From Acidobacteriaceae bacterium (GTDB taxonomy: Bacteria; Acidobacteriota; Terriglobia; Terriglobales; Acidobacteriaceae): a DNA stretch of 64,000 nucleotides. The notes under the pieces are model-generated. The model did no database searches. It was not told where the DNA came from and saw nothing but the letters and a program-made list of their open reading frames with translations. Below are positions 18,283 to 26,183 of the stretch, piece by piece (within the stretch, counting starts at the first letter, position 1; every line of letters begins with the position of its first letter). The translations under genes were made by a program, and so were the position numbers. Where the stretch lies: assembly GCA_903642225.1 (NCBI GenBank), contig CAHJWI010000006.1:56252-120251 (forward strand), in the 5' to 3' direction.

Positions 18283-19176
18283 ATGCGACAACCACTTTCA
18301 CAACCTGCGGCTGCGGGGCTGGCGCTGCTGGGCTACACCTTTTGGGTGCTGACCGATGCGGCGCTGAAAGTGGTGGGTACATCGGCGCTGCCGCTGGCGG
18401 AGCTGATGGCTCTGGTGGGTGTGGCGACGGCCGTTGCCCTGCTGCTGCAGGCAGCGGTGCGCGGCAATGTGCGCACGCTGTGGCCGCGGCGGCCGGGCAG
18501 GCAGGCGGTGCGGGCTCTGCTGGACCTGGGCAATAACGTTTGCGTGGTGATTGCGCTTCGACACCTGCCGCTGGCGGTGTTCTACCTTGTGATTTTTCTG
18601 GCGCCGATTGTGGCAACGCTGATGGCGCGGGTGCTGTTGCAGGAGCGGTTAACGTGGAAGCAGGCTGCGGCGCTGCTGGTGGGGTTTGCGGGTGTGGTGG
18701 TGGCGGTGGTTCCCTTGCACGCGGGAAGGCCGGGCGACCGCGCAGGGTATGCGGCCTGCGTGGTGTGCGTGCTTTGCTTTGCCACAAACATAGTTTGGTC
18801 GCGGCAAATGACGCAGACGGAACGGTCGGAGAGCATGACGTTCTTCTCAGGGCTGGTGATTGCGGTGTTGGCTGGGGCAGTGGCGCTGCCGCATGCTCAG
18901 CCTGTGGGTGGGCGCATGGCACTGGTGTTGGCGGCGGTCGGGGTGTTTGCCGTGGCGGGGAATCTTTGTTTCTTTGCAGCGCTGCGGGCGACGAGCGCGG
19001 CGAATGTGTCGCAATTTCACTATAGCCAGCTGCTGACTGGCGCGCTGCTTGCGTTTGCCGTGTGGGGCGAGCGCGTGACGCCGGCCATGATGGTGGGCGG
19101 GGTGCTGATTACGGCTGCCGGGGTATATACAGCTGCGGTCAGCCGCGGTGCCGTGCCTTTGGTTTCGCAGGAGTGA
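18283..19176 (+). CDS. EamA-family (drug/metabolite) exporter
   Basis: 297 residues from ATG 18283, with about ten membrane helices in two repeats (LALLGYTFWVLTDAALKVVG starts the first; NIVWSRQMTQTERSESMTFF the second). RHLPLAVFYLVIFLAPIVATL and RATSAANVSQFHYSQLLTGALLAFAVWGE are typical EamA helices 4 and 9. These proteins export small metabolites. An upstream in-frame start (18184) would overlap the divergent gene and is unlikely. The 3' end overlaps the helicase gene on the other strand by 38 bases. Confidence 0.85.
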   Translation: MRQPLSQPAAAGLALLGYTFWVLTDAALKVVGTSALPLAELMALVGVATAVALLLQAAVRGNVRTLWPRRPGRQAVRALLDLGNNVCVVIALRHLPLAVFYLVIFLAPIVATLMARVLLQERLTWKQAAALLVGFAGVVVAVVPLHAGRPGDRAGYAACVVCVLCFATNIVWSRQMTQTERSESMTFFSGLVIAVLAGAVALPHAQPVGGRMALVLAAVGVFAVAGNLCFFAALRATSAANVSQFHYSQLLTGALLAFAVWGERVTPAMMVGGVLITAAGVYTAAVSRGAVPLVSQE

Positions 19177-21223
19177 GGTCTTCGTTTCTCGCGGGTTCTT
19201 CCGGGTGGAAGAAGCGTTCGACGTCGAGGATGTCCTGCGTGAGGCGGTAGGGGGGCAGGCTGTCGAGGAAGATTTTGCCGTAGCTCTGGCGCTGCACGCG
19301 GTTGTCGAGAAGGACGAGGACGCCGCGGTCTGTGGCGGAGCGGATGAGGCGCCCGAAGCCCTGCTTGAGGGTGATGACAGCCTGCGGGATTTGCAGGTCG
19401 TGAAAGGGCTTGCCGCCGGCGAGCTCGATCGCCTGCATGCGTGCCTGCATGACGGGGTCGGACGGGACGGCGAAGGGGAGCTTGTCGATGATGACGCAGC
19501 TGAGCTGGTCGCCTTGCACGTCGACACCCTGCCAGAAGCTCGAGGTGCCGAAGAGGACGGCATTGGGCGTGGTGCGGAACTCGTCCATGAGCTGCTTGCG
19601 GGGGGCGGTGCCCTGCAGCAGCAGCGGGTAGGGCAGTTCGACGAGCATGCGTTCGTACAGGTCGCGCATTTGCTGGTAGCTGGTGAAGAGGCAGAAGGCG
19701 CGGCCGCGGCTGTGCTCGAGGACTTTGCGCATGCGTTCGGCAGCTTGCGGCAGGAAACTGGGGTCGCGGGGGTCCGGCAGGTAGGGGGGCAGATAGAGGA
19801 GAGCCTGCTTGCTGTAGTCGAAGTGCGAGGGGACGGTGAGTTCGCGGGCGTTTTGGAGGCCGAGGCGCTTGCTGATGTGGTCGAAGCCGCCCTGCACGGT
19901 GAGGGTGGCGCTGGTGAGGATGACCGTGCCGAAGTTGGCGAAGAGGTTGGTTTCCAGGATCTCGGAGACGTCGATGGGCGTGGCCTGGAGGAAGGTTTGG
20001 TAGGCGGCGGGCGTGGTGGCGTTGCGGGTCAAGTTCTTGAGGCCGCCGGTGGCGCGGCGCTCTATCCAGAAGACGGTGTTGATGTCCTCTGTTTCCATGA
20101 GGAACCTGGTGCTGGTGCGGAGGTCGACGGTGCGGCGGCGGAGGCCGGCGGCTTCTTCGACGTCCTTCAGGCGCTCGAGCTCGTCCTGCAGGCGGTCGAG
20201 CGCGACGGAGAAACTGGCGTAATGTTCCCCACGCTCTTCAAGGAAGCCGGGCCGGTCCTGGAAGACGTGGCGGCCGAGCTGGAAGCCCTCCATCGGCAGC
20301 GAGGCGAAGAACATGCGGGAGCGTTCGCGCAGGATGGATGTGGCGTTTTCGATACCGGCTGAACTGACTTTTTTGGCGCGGAGAAGGAGCTCGGTATCGC
20401 GTGCGAGTTCGTCGGCGCGCTGCTGGGAGACGGCAACGCCGAAATAGTCGCTGGCCACCTGCTCCAGCTCGTGGGCCTCGTCGAAGATGACGGCGGCGGC
20501 CTCCGGCAGTACGCCTGCGTCGGGCGCGCCGGCGGCCTGCAGCTTGATGTTGAGGTCGGCGAAGAAGAGGTGGTGGTTGACGATGACGATGTCGGATTCG
20601 AGCGCGCGGCGGCGCATGGTGGTGATCCAGCAGGGCTCAAAGTTGGGACACTGCTGGCCGAGGCAGGCTTCGCTGCGTGCATCCAGCTTGCTAAAGAGGG
20701 CGGATGGTTCGGGGAGGCCAGCGATCTCCGCGCGGTCGCCGGTGGTGGTGTCGCGCTCCCAGTTGCGGATGATGTTGAACTCCTGGATTTCGCGGGGTTC
20801 GCTGAGCAGCGGCGTGGTCTCAAGCGCGTAGAGCTTCTGCTTGCAGACGTAGTTGCCGCGACCCTTCATAGTGCAGACGCGGAGCGGGCCGAGGAGGGAT
20901 TCGAGGAACGGAATGTCCTTGAAGAAGAGCTGTTCCTGCAGGTTTTTCGTGCCGGTGCTGACGATGATGCGCCTGCCCTGATCGCGTGCCATGCGGAGAG
21001 CGGGCAGGAGGTAGGCGAGAGTTTTGCCGGTGCCGGTGCCTGCCTCGACGATGAGGTGGCGCTTTTCTGAGAGGGCACGCTCTACGGCCCTGGCCATGTC
21101 GAACTGGCCGGGGCGGTGCTCGTACTGGAGCGAAGATTGGGCGAGCACGCCGCCGGGTGAGAAGAACTCACGCAGGGTGGGGAGCTTGTCTTTTTCCGTA
21201 GGCGAGGCAGCGGCAGAAGGCAT
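19139..21223 (-). CDS. DinG/XPD-like ATP-dependent DNA helicase
   Basis: 694 residues. Walker A is EAGTGTGKTLAYLLPA (about 60), followed by the iron-sulphur region (Cys in KGRGNYVCKQK, then CLGQQCPNFEPC), the DEAH box IFDEAHELEQ (about 245), and C-terminal motifs including LFGTSSFWQGVD and QGFGRLIRS. These are superfamily 2 XPD/DinG helicases that unwind DNA 5' to 3' and act on R-loops, G-quadruplexes or stalled forks. The pattern of four cysteines between motifs I and II supports a 4Fe-4S cluster. Length is normal. No LexA-type site was found upstream. Confidence 0.9.
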   Translation of the reverse strand: MPSAAASPTEKDKLPTLREFFSPGGVLAQSSLQYEHRPGQFDMARAVERALSEKRHLIVEAGTGTGKTLAYLLPALRMARDQGRRIIVSTGTKNLQEQLFFKDIPFLESLLGPLRVCTMKGRGNYVCKQKLYALETTPLLSEPREIQEFNIIRNWERDTTTGDRAEIAGLPEPSALFSKLDARSEACLGQQCPNFEPCWITTMRRRALESDIVIVNHHLFFADLNIKLQAAGAPDAGVLPEAAAVIFDEAHELEQVASDYFGVAVSQQRADELARDTELLLRAKKVSSAGIENATSILRERSRMFFASLPMEGFQLGRHVFQDRPGFLEERGEHYASFSVALDRLQDELERLKDVEEAAGLRRRTVDLRTSTRFLMETEDINTVFWIERRATGGLKNLTRNATTPAAYQTFLQATPIDVSEILETNLFANFGTVILTSATLTVQGGFDHISKRLGLQNARELTVPSHFDYSKQALLYLPPYLPDPRDPSFLPQAAERMRKVLEHSRGRAFCLFTSYQQMRDLYERMLVELPYPLLLQGTAPRKQLMDEFRTTPNAVLFGTSSFWQGVDVQGDQLSCVIIDKLPFAVPSDPVMQARMQAIELAGGKPFHDLQIPQAVITLKQGFGRLIRSATDRGVLVLLDNRVQRQSYGKIFLDSLPPYRLTQDILDVERFFHPEEPARNEDLTPAKPKARHRG

Positions 21224-21353
21224 CGGGTATGCGAGTGTCGCGCGAAGAGAGGGCGAACACTTTCATCTTACGTGCCGTTTCGCCCGGGCGGTGGTACCCC
21301 CAGCGATGCCATAGGCGCGGAGCTCATTTAGCGCGAAGTAGGGACGATCGGGT

Positions 21354-22214
21354 CTACCAGGCGAGTGTCGTTGGGAAGAACTCCGCGAACAGGTCGTCGT
21401 AGTAGGGCTTGAGCTCTGCGAGGTTGGGCTTGGTATGGCCTTTGGAGTAGAGGTCGTACTGGTTGAACTCGTGGATCCAGTGCAGGTTTTGCTGGTCCTG
21501 CTCGTTGGTGAGGTGCGTGTAGGCGCCGTGCTTATGCCAGGGGTAGAAGCTGTGGTAGCGCAGCATGTAGAGCGCTGAGGTGGGCAGGTAGTTCTTCATC
21601 GCCTCGTAGATGTAGCCGTCGTGGCCGAAGGACATGTGCACCGCGTCGAGGCCACAGTTGGGCTCGTAGATGCCGTACTTGGTTTGGTAGAGCGGGTTGT
21701 GCAGGTCGGGGTTCTGCGCGAAGTACTCCGGGAAGACGATGTCTTTGGACCAGGCGCATCCGACGGGAAAGGTGTCGCCGACAACGCCCCATTGCGGTTC
21801 GCCGTACAGGCAGAGGACCTTGCCCAGGTCGTGGACGAAGCCGGTGGCGACCATCCAGCGGGGGCGATTGTCGCGGCGCATGGCTTCGCTGGTCTGGAGC
21901 AGGTGCTCCAATTGGGTGAGGTCGGTGTCGGGGTCGCTGTCATCGACGAGGGTGTTGAGAAAGTCTGCGGCTTGCCAGATGGACTTCTGGCCTCGGGTGA
22001 GACCGAAGTATTCCTTCTCCTTCGCGAGGACGTAGCTGACGGTCTGGTTTTCGTGGTTCAGGCGGTAGAACTCCGCGACGCCGGGGGTGGCGGTGGCGTC
22101 GTACTGGCGGAACTCTTCCTCGGTCTTACCTTCGCGGTAGCGGCCCTGCAGGAACTCGTCCCACTGCTCCATTTCGGGGTCGAGAGGATTGGACGTGGCG
22201 GCGAGCTGCGACAT
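21354..22214 (-). CDS. myo-inositol oxygenase (MIOX)
   Basis: 286 residues, the same length as animal MIOX. ATG 22214 has GGAG eight bases upstream. All six di-iron ligands known from the mammalian enzyme align: His104 (LEHLLQTSEAMR), His128 and Asp129 (GFVHDLGKVL), His198 (SFGHDGYIYE), His221 (RYHSFYPWH) and Asp254 (FNQYDLYSK). The stretch YGEPQWGVVGDTFPVGC is nearly the eukaryotic one. The enzyme splits myo-inositol with oxygen to D-glucuronate in the cytoplasm. The sugar-permease gene lies 115 bases upstream on the same strand; a shared inositol or glucuronate pathway is inferred. No inositol dehydrogenase genes are in the window. Confidence 0.93.
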   Translation of the reverse strand: MSQLAATSNPLDPEMEQWDEFLQGRYREGKTEEEFRQYDATATPGVAEFYRLNHENQTVSYVLAKEKEYFGLTRGQKSIWQAADFLNTLVDDSDPDTDLTQLEHLLQTSEAMRRDNRPRWMVATGFVHDLGKVLCLYGEPQWGVVGDTFPVGCAWSKDIVFPEYFAQNPDLHNPLYQTKYGIYEPNCGLDAVHMSFGHDGYIYEAMKNYLPTSALYMLRYHSFYPWHKHGAYTHLTNEQDQQNLHWIHEFNQYDLYSKGHTKPNLAELKPYYDDLFAEFFPTTLAW

Positions 22215-22329
22215 GGTGGCGCTCCTTTGGAGGTCGGCAGGGTCCGCCGGCGGATGTGGGAATGATACGTTCTCGGTGAAACCGTTCGCAAGGGGATTCC
22301 GGAGCTTGCGCCATTTCCGCAGAGCTACG

Positions 22330-23616
22330 TTATGAAAAGTGCGTCTGGCGCCACAGCCGGCCGGCACACCAGACCAGAGCCGCAACCATGACGACCACCA
22401 GCGCCGCCATGACTCGATAGTTCATGGTGATAGCCGGCACGTGGGCCTGCAGCGCGAGAAAAATGAAGACCAGGCAGGCCACGGTGACGATGACGTAGTC
22501 CCACGGGCGCCGGCGTTCGGCGCGGTCGAACTCGTCGCCGGATTGTGCGGCGAGGGTGCGGTTGTAGTCGAGACCGTAACGGTCGCATTCGCGCAGCAGG
22601 GCGCGGTGGACGGATGTGGTTTCTTTTGCGGAAGCGACGGCTGTGCTGACCGAGAGTGCGCCGAGGATCATGAGGACTGAACCGCCGATGACCATCCAGC
22701 GGTGCGCACTGTCTGCTGTGGCAAGTTCGCCGAAGACGAGCGCGCCCCAGGCCAGGCCCCAGAGTTGATTCGTGTTCGACAGCGGGATACCGCGGCCTAT
22801 GCCGAGGTATTTGCAGGCGAACTGCTGGAAGAGGTCGCCGACGACCCAGACCATGCCGCCGAGAAAGAGCCAGAAGAGGATCGGCCTGAGCAGGTGCCAG
22901 TGGAAGGCGGTGCTGTGGACGCCACCATCGAGCGTGAGGACGAGCGTGAGCATGGTGACGAGCTCGCCAACGGTGAAAACGGTGACAAAGGAAAGCGGGT
23001 TCATGCCGCTGAGGTAGGCCTTGCGGTAGGGGACGTACATGGTTCCCCACATGAGCGAGGCGCCGCCGGCCGCGGCCAGGCCGGCCCAGACGTGGGTGCC
23101 AGCGGTGCCGCCATGGATGGTGCTGAAGCCGAGCAGGATGGCGGCGGCGATGATGAGTACTGTGCCGAGCAGGACCTTGGCGAGGTTGGCTTTGCCGGCG
23201 CCCTGGAGTTCGTTGAAGAGGAGACGGCCCCAGAGGAGGCCAACGAGCGCGTTGGTGTTCCAGAGGGGAAAGGCGATGGCCAGACCGACGTCGCGGATGG
23301 CGAAGACGGTGAGGGTGTTGGCGACGGCCCAGAGCGCACCGGCGAGGATCGCCCAGACGATGAGGTGCTTCTTTTCGCGGAGGTCGGCGAAGACGTAGGA
23401 CGTGCCCTTGAGCAGAGTGGGGAAGGTCCAGCGGGCGGTGAAGACGCCGGCGACCATGCAGAGCGAAATGGTGAAAGGGCTGAAGCCGGCGTTGACGAGC
23501 TTGGTGGGTGCCTCTGCCGCGCCCAGCCATACGCCGGCGGCGAGCCCGCAGACTACACCGAGGATGTGCAGCTGGCGCAGGCGGGCGACGGAGTTGAGGG
23601 GGACGGTATCAGGCAT
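22330..23616 (-). CDS. GRP/RhaT-like sugar permease
   Basis: 428 residues with about ten membrane helices in the drug/metabolite superfamily arrangement. VWLGAAEAPTKLVNAGFSPF, FPLWNTNALVGLLWGRLLF and GIGRGIPLSNTNQLWGLAWG are the paired signatures of glucose/ribose or rhamnose porters. Between the last two helix groups is a hydrophilic stretch (about 340-385, ECDRYGLDYNRTLAAQSGDE) that longer GRP relatives share. It probably imports a sugar or polyol with a proton; beside MIOX, inositol or a uronate is a reasonable guess. AAGG lies eleven bases before the ATG. Confidence 0.8.
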   Translation of the reverse strand: MPDTVPLNSVARLRQLHILGVVCGLAAGVWLGAAEAPTKLVNAGFSPFTISLCMVAGVFTARWTFPTLLKGTSYVFADLREKKHLIVWAILAGALWAVANTLTVFAIRDVGLAIAFPLWNTNALVGLLWGRLLFNELQGAGKANLAKVLLGTVLIIAAAILLGFSTIHGGTAGTHVWAGLAAAGGASLMWGTMYVPYRKAYLSGMNPLSFVTVFTVGELVTMLTLVLTLDGGVHSTAFHWHLLRPILFWLFLGGMVWVVGDLFQQFACKYLGIGRGIPLSNTNQLWGLAWGALVFGELATADSAHRWMVIGGSVLMILGALSVSTAVASAKETTSVHRALLRECDRYGLDYNRTLAAQSGDEFDRAERRRPWDYVIVTVACLVFIFLALQAHVPAITMNYRVMAALVVVMVAALVWCAGRLWRQTHFS

Positions 23617-23640
23617 GGGTTGGCGACCTTGCGAGTACGT

Positions 23641-23730
23641 TCAATGCAGGACCACAAGGAGAAGGATGCCGAAGACGAGGACCGCTGCGGGAACCCAGAA
23701 CTGGACGTCGGTGAGGATGGCTTTGAGCAC
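23641..23730 (-). CDS. 29-residue single-helix membrane microprotein
   Basis: GTG 23730 to TGA 23641. AGGA lies ten bases before the GTG. The product is MLKAILTDVQFWV followed by PAAVLVFGILLLVVLH: a short amphipathic start and one membrane helix, with little else. It lies 24 bases upstream of the sugar permease gene on the same strand, so it may be co-translated with it, perhaps as a small subunit or regulator. Recognition is weak because of the length; the clean hydrophobic design and spacing argue against chance. Confidence 0.45.
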   Translation of the reverse strand: MLKAILTDVQFWVPAAVLVFGILLLVVLH

Positions 23731-23831
23731 GGTCTCTGATTCCTGGGAGGAGCAGGGTGGGCGATACAGGCCAACGCTACGTTTTCAGAGAGGCGGCAGT
23801 CAAGCGGCGTGCCGGGCGCTTGACGGCGGGG

Positions 23832-23843
23832 TAGACTACGGCG
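23832..23843 (+). promoter_or_regulatory. -10 box of rlmH (leaderless start)
   Basis: TAGACT (23832-23837) ends six bases before the ATG at 23844, so the message would begin at the start codon. No ribosome-binding site is close. Same geometry as the antitoxin and folC promoters. Confidence 0.45.
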
Positions 23844-24308
23844 ATGCACGTGGTTCTGTTGTCGGTGCGTGCGGGCCGGGGCTATTCCCGTGAGGCTGAG
23901 GCGCTAACGGCGGACTACCTGCGACGGTTGATGCGGCCCTTTGTGGCGGAGGAGTCGACGGTGCGCACGGAGCGGCTGCTGCTGGACGCCGCGGAGGCTG
24001 TGCGCAAGGCGGGTGCGGCGGCGCTGGTGATGGCGGATGGAGGTGGGCAGGCGATGTCGTCAGACGGATTTGCGGCCTGGGTGCAAGCGTCGCGCGAGGG
24101 TGGCAAGCGGACGCTGGTGGTGGCGATCGGGCCGGCGGACGGCTGGTCTGCGGAGGCGCTGCAGGAATGGAAGTCATGGGGCGCGCTGCGGCTTTCCCTG
24201 GGGCCGATGACGCTGCCGCACGAGCTGGCGCGGCTGGTGCTGGCGGAGCAGATCTACCGGGCAACGACGATCCTGGCGGGGCACCCATACCACTTGGGGC
24301 ATGAGTAG
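23844..24308 (+). CDS. rlmH: 23S rRNA pseudouridine-1915 N3-methyltransferase
   Basis: 154 residues, the normal length. SPOUT-fold marks: VVAIGPADGW (SAM-binding turn; usual form is FvIGGaxG), LSLGPMTLPHELARLVLAEQIYRATTILAGHPYH at the knotted C-terminus. It methylates pseudouridine 1915 in helix 69 of 23S rRNA on the assembled ribosome. In many bacteria rlmH follows rsfS; here it follows the permease gene on the opposite strand and precedes cobO by 74 bases. Confidence 0.93.
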   Translation: MHVVLLSVRAGRGYSREAEALTADYLRRLMRPFVAEESTVRTERLLLDAAEAVRKAGAAALVMADGGGQAMSSDGFAAWVQASREGGKRTLVVAIGPADGWSAEALQEWKSWGALRLSLGPMTLPHELARLVLAEQIYRATTILAGHPYHLGHE

Positions 24309-24382
24309 CCAGTGCTGGTGCACGAGTGTTCGGAGTGGGGCCACAACTAGCCGGCAGCGGGTTTCGAGGCATCGGATAGGCC

Positions 24383-24946
24383 ATGAGCGATGCGATGAAC
24401 GAGGTGCCGGTGCTGCAGCGGCGCGGTCTGGTGATGATCAATACCGGCCCTGGCAAAGGTAAGACGACTGCGGCTCTGGGCGTGGCAATGCGTGCGCTGG
24501 GTAGCGGCATGCGGGTGCTGGTGATGCAGTTTTTGAAGGGCAGCTGGCACTATGGCGAGCTGGATGCCGCGACGGAAAACTTCGACGGGGCGCTGGTGAT
24601 CAAGCAGTTGGGCCGCGGCTTTGTGAAGGTGGGCGGAGCGGAGATGGACCCGGAAGATCTACGGCTGGTGCACGAGGGCTGGCAGCAATGCGTGGATGCG
24701 ATGCAGAACGGGGACTGGGACGTGGTAGTGCTGGACGAAATCCTGTATGCGATCGGGTACGGCATGCTGGATGCCGAGGCCGTAGCAGCGGCGGTGCGGG
24801 AGAAGCCGGAGATGCTGCACGTGATCCTGACCGGAAGGAATGCGCCGGCGGTGCTGGTGGAGCTGGCCGATACGGTGACGGAGATGCGCGAGGTGAAGCA
24901 CGCGTATACGAAGGGGATCCTGGCGCAGCGGGGCATTGAATTTTAG
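24383..24946 (+). CDS. cobO: cob(I)yrinic acid a,c-diamide adenosyltransferase
   Basis: 187 residues. The phosphate loop TGPGKGKTTAALG is at about 18-30, followed by VLVMQFLKGSWHYGELDA, DVVVLDEILYAIGYGML and VILTGRNAP, all characteristic of the CobO/BtuR/CobA family. It transfers the adenosyl group of ATP to the cobalt of corrinoids in the last part of coenzyme B12 synthesis or salvage. No other cobalamin gene and no cobalamin riboswitch is visible nearby, so salvage is at least as likely as de novo synthesis. Confidence 0.93.
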   Translation: MSDAMNEVPVLQRRGLVMINTGPGKGKTTAALGVAMRALGSGMRVLVMQFLKGSWHYGELDAATENFDGALVIKQLGRGFVKVGGAEMDPEDLRLVHEGWQQCVDAMQNGDWDVVVLDEILYAIGYGMLDAEAVAAAVREKPEMLHVILTGRNAPAVLVELADTVTEMREVKHAYTKGILAQRGIEF

Positions 24947-24971
24947 CTGGCGGACATCGCAGTGGGTATGT

Positions 24972-26183
24972 TCAGTCGACCATGAAGCGAGGGACACGCG
25001 CACCGATGCCGCAGAGAACTTCGTAGACGCTGGTGTGAGCGAGGGCGGCGTGGTGCTCTGGCGAGATGCGCTCACTTCCCTGCTGTCCGAGAAGGACGAC
25101 CTCGTCACCAAGGGATGCGGCGGGTACGTGGGTGACATCGGCCACGGACAGGTCCATGGAGACGCGACCGACGAGGGCGGCGCGCTGGCCACGAATCAGG
25201 ACGTCTGCGCCTGAGTGGGCGTTTGTGGCAGACAGGGAGCGGCGGAAGCCGTCTGCGTAGCCCACGGGTAGCAAGGCGAGGCGCATGGTGTGGGGCGCGA
25301 CAAAGGTGGCGTTGTAGCCGACGGTGGCACCGGCCGGGACTGTGCGCAGGCTGCTGATGCGGGTCTTCCAGGTGAGGGCGGGTTCAAGGTGTGCCAGACG
25401 AAGGTGCGGCTGGGCGGAGCCGGTGAGCGGGAGGGCGTGGCCGTACAGAGCGAGACCGGCGCGGGTAATGGGTGTGGCACCGACGAAGTTGGCGGCGCTG
25501 GTAAGCCAAGGGTCGAGGCCTGCGTCGACGCCGGAGGTGTTGCCGGCGTGCACGAAGGTGGGGTGCTGCCCGGCATCGCGGACCTGGCGCATGGCTGCAA
25601 GGAAAGATGCAGACTGCTGAAGGGTTTGCGGGTCGTCCACGGACTCCGCACTGGCAAAGTGGGTGAGCACGCCTTCAAGCCGCAGGTGGGTGGCTGCGGC
25701 GAGGTGCTGAAGAAAGGCGGCGAGGGGTTCACCGGGGGCGACACCCTGGCGTGCCATACCGGTGTCGATCTCAAGGTGCACGGGGAGGGACTGCGGCGGC
25801 ATGCCGCGGCGTGCTGCCTCAGCGTTAAGGAGGTCGAGGTGAACAGTTTCCCACACCACGGGCGTGAGCTGGTGCTGGAGGCACTCGGCCTCGTCGCCCG
25901 GCCAGACGCCGCACATGACAAGGATGCGCGGCTGCACGGTTTGCGGCAGGATGCCGAGGCTGCGACGGATCTGGATACCTTCGCACACGTCCGTGACGCC
26001 CAGCCAGCCGGCTCCGCTGGCGGCGAGCACCGGCGCACAGCCCGCGGCACCGTGGCCGTAGGCATTGGCCTTGACGACAGCGAGCACGGGGTGAGGCGAG
26101 GCGTGCTGCAGGCGGGCGTAGTTACGGCGGAGCGCGCCTGCCGAGGTCTCCACCCAGAGGGGACGGCAGGAGTCAGGCGACAT
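24972..26183 (-). CDS. alr: alanine racemase
   Basis: 403 residues from ATG 26183, which has GGAG eight bases upstream; the longer frame to 26342 would lie inside the upstream gene. The PLP lysine is in AVVKANAYGHGA (Lys39), the substrate-binding tyrosine in TVGYNATF, and MDLSVADVTH and GDEVVLLGQQG are family marks. It makes D-alanine for peptidoglycan. The start codon lies within the last codons of the AmpG-like permease gene (11-base overlap), so the two cell-wall genes appear coupled. Confidence 0.94.
   Translation of the reverse strand: MSPDSCRPLWVETSAGALRRNYARLQHASPHPVLAVVKANAYGHGAAGCAPVLAASGAGWLGVTDVCEGIQIRRSLGILPQTVQPRILVMCGVWPGDEAECLQHQLTPVVWETVHLDLLNAEAARRGMPPQSLPVHLEIDTGMARQGVAPGEPLAAFLQHLAAATHLRLEGVLTHFASAESVDDPQTLQQSASFLAAMRQVRDAGQHPTFVHAGNTSGVDAGLDPWLTSAANFVGATPITRAGLALYGHALPLTGSAQPHLRLAHLEPALTWKTRISSLRTVPAGATVGYNATFVAPHTMRLALLPVGYADGFRRSLSATNAHSGADVLIRGQRAALVGRVSMDLSVADVTHVPAASLGDEVVLLGQQGSERISPEHHAALAHTSVYEVLCGIGARVPRFMVD

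Noticed and set aside
22325..23530. 401-codon Arg/His/Pro-rich frame on the minus strand
   Set aside because: Another frame of the sugar permease gene; its composition is that of a frame-shifted GC-rich gene.
24309..24382. Cobalamin riboswitch before cobO
   Set aside because: The 74-base spacer is too short and lacks the B12-box consensus.
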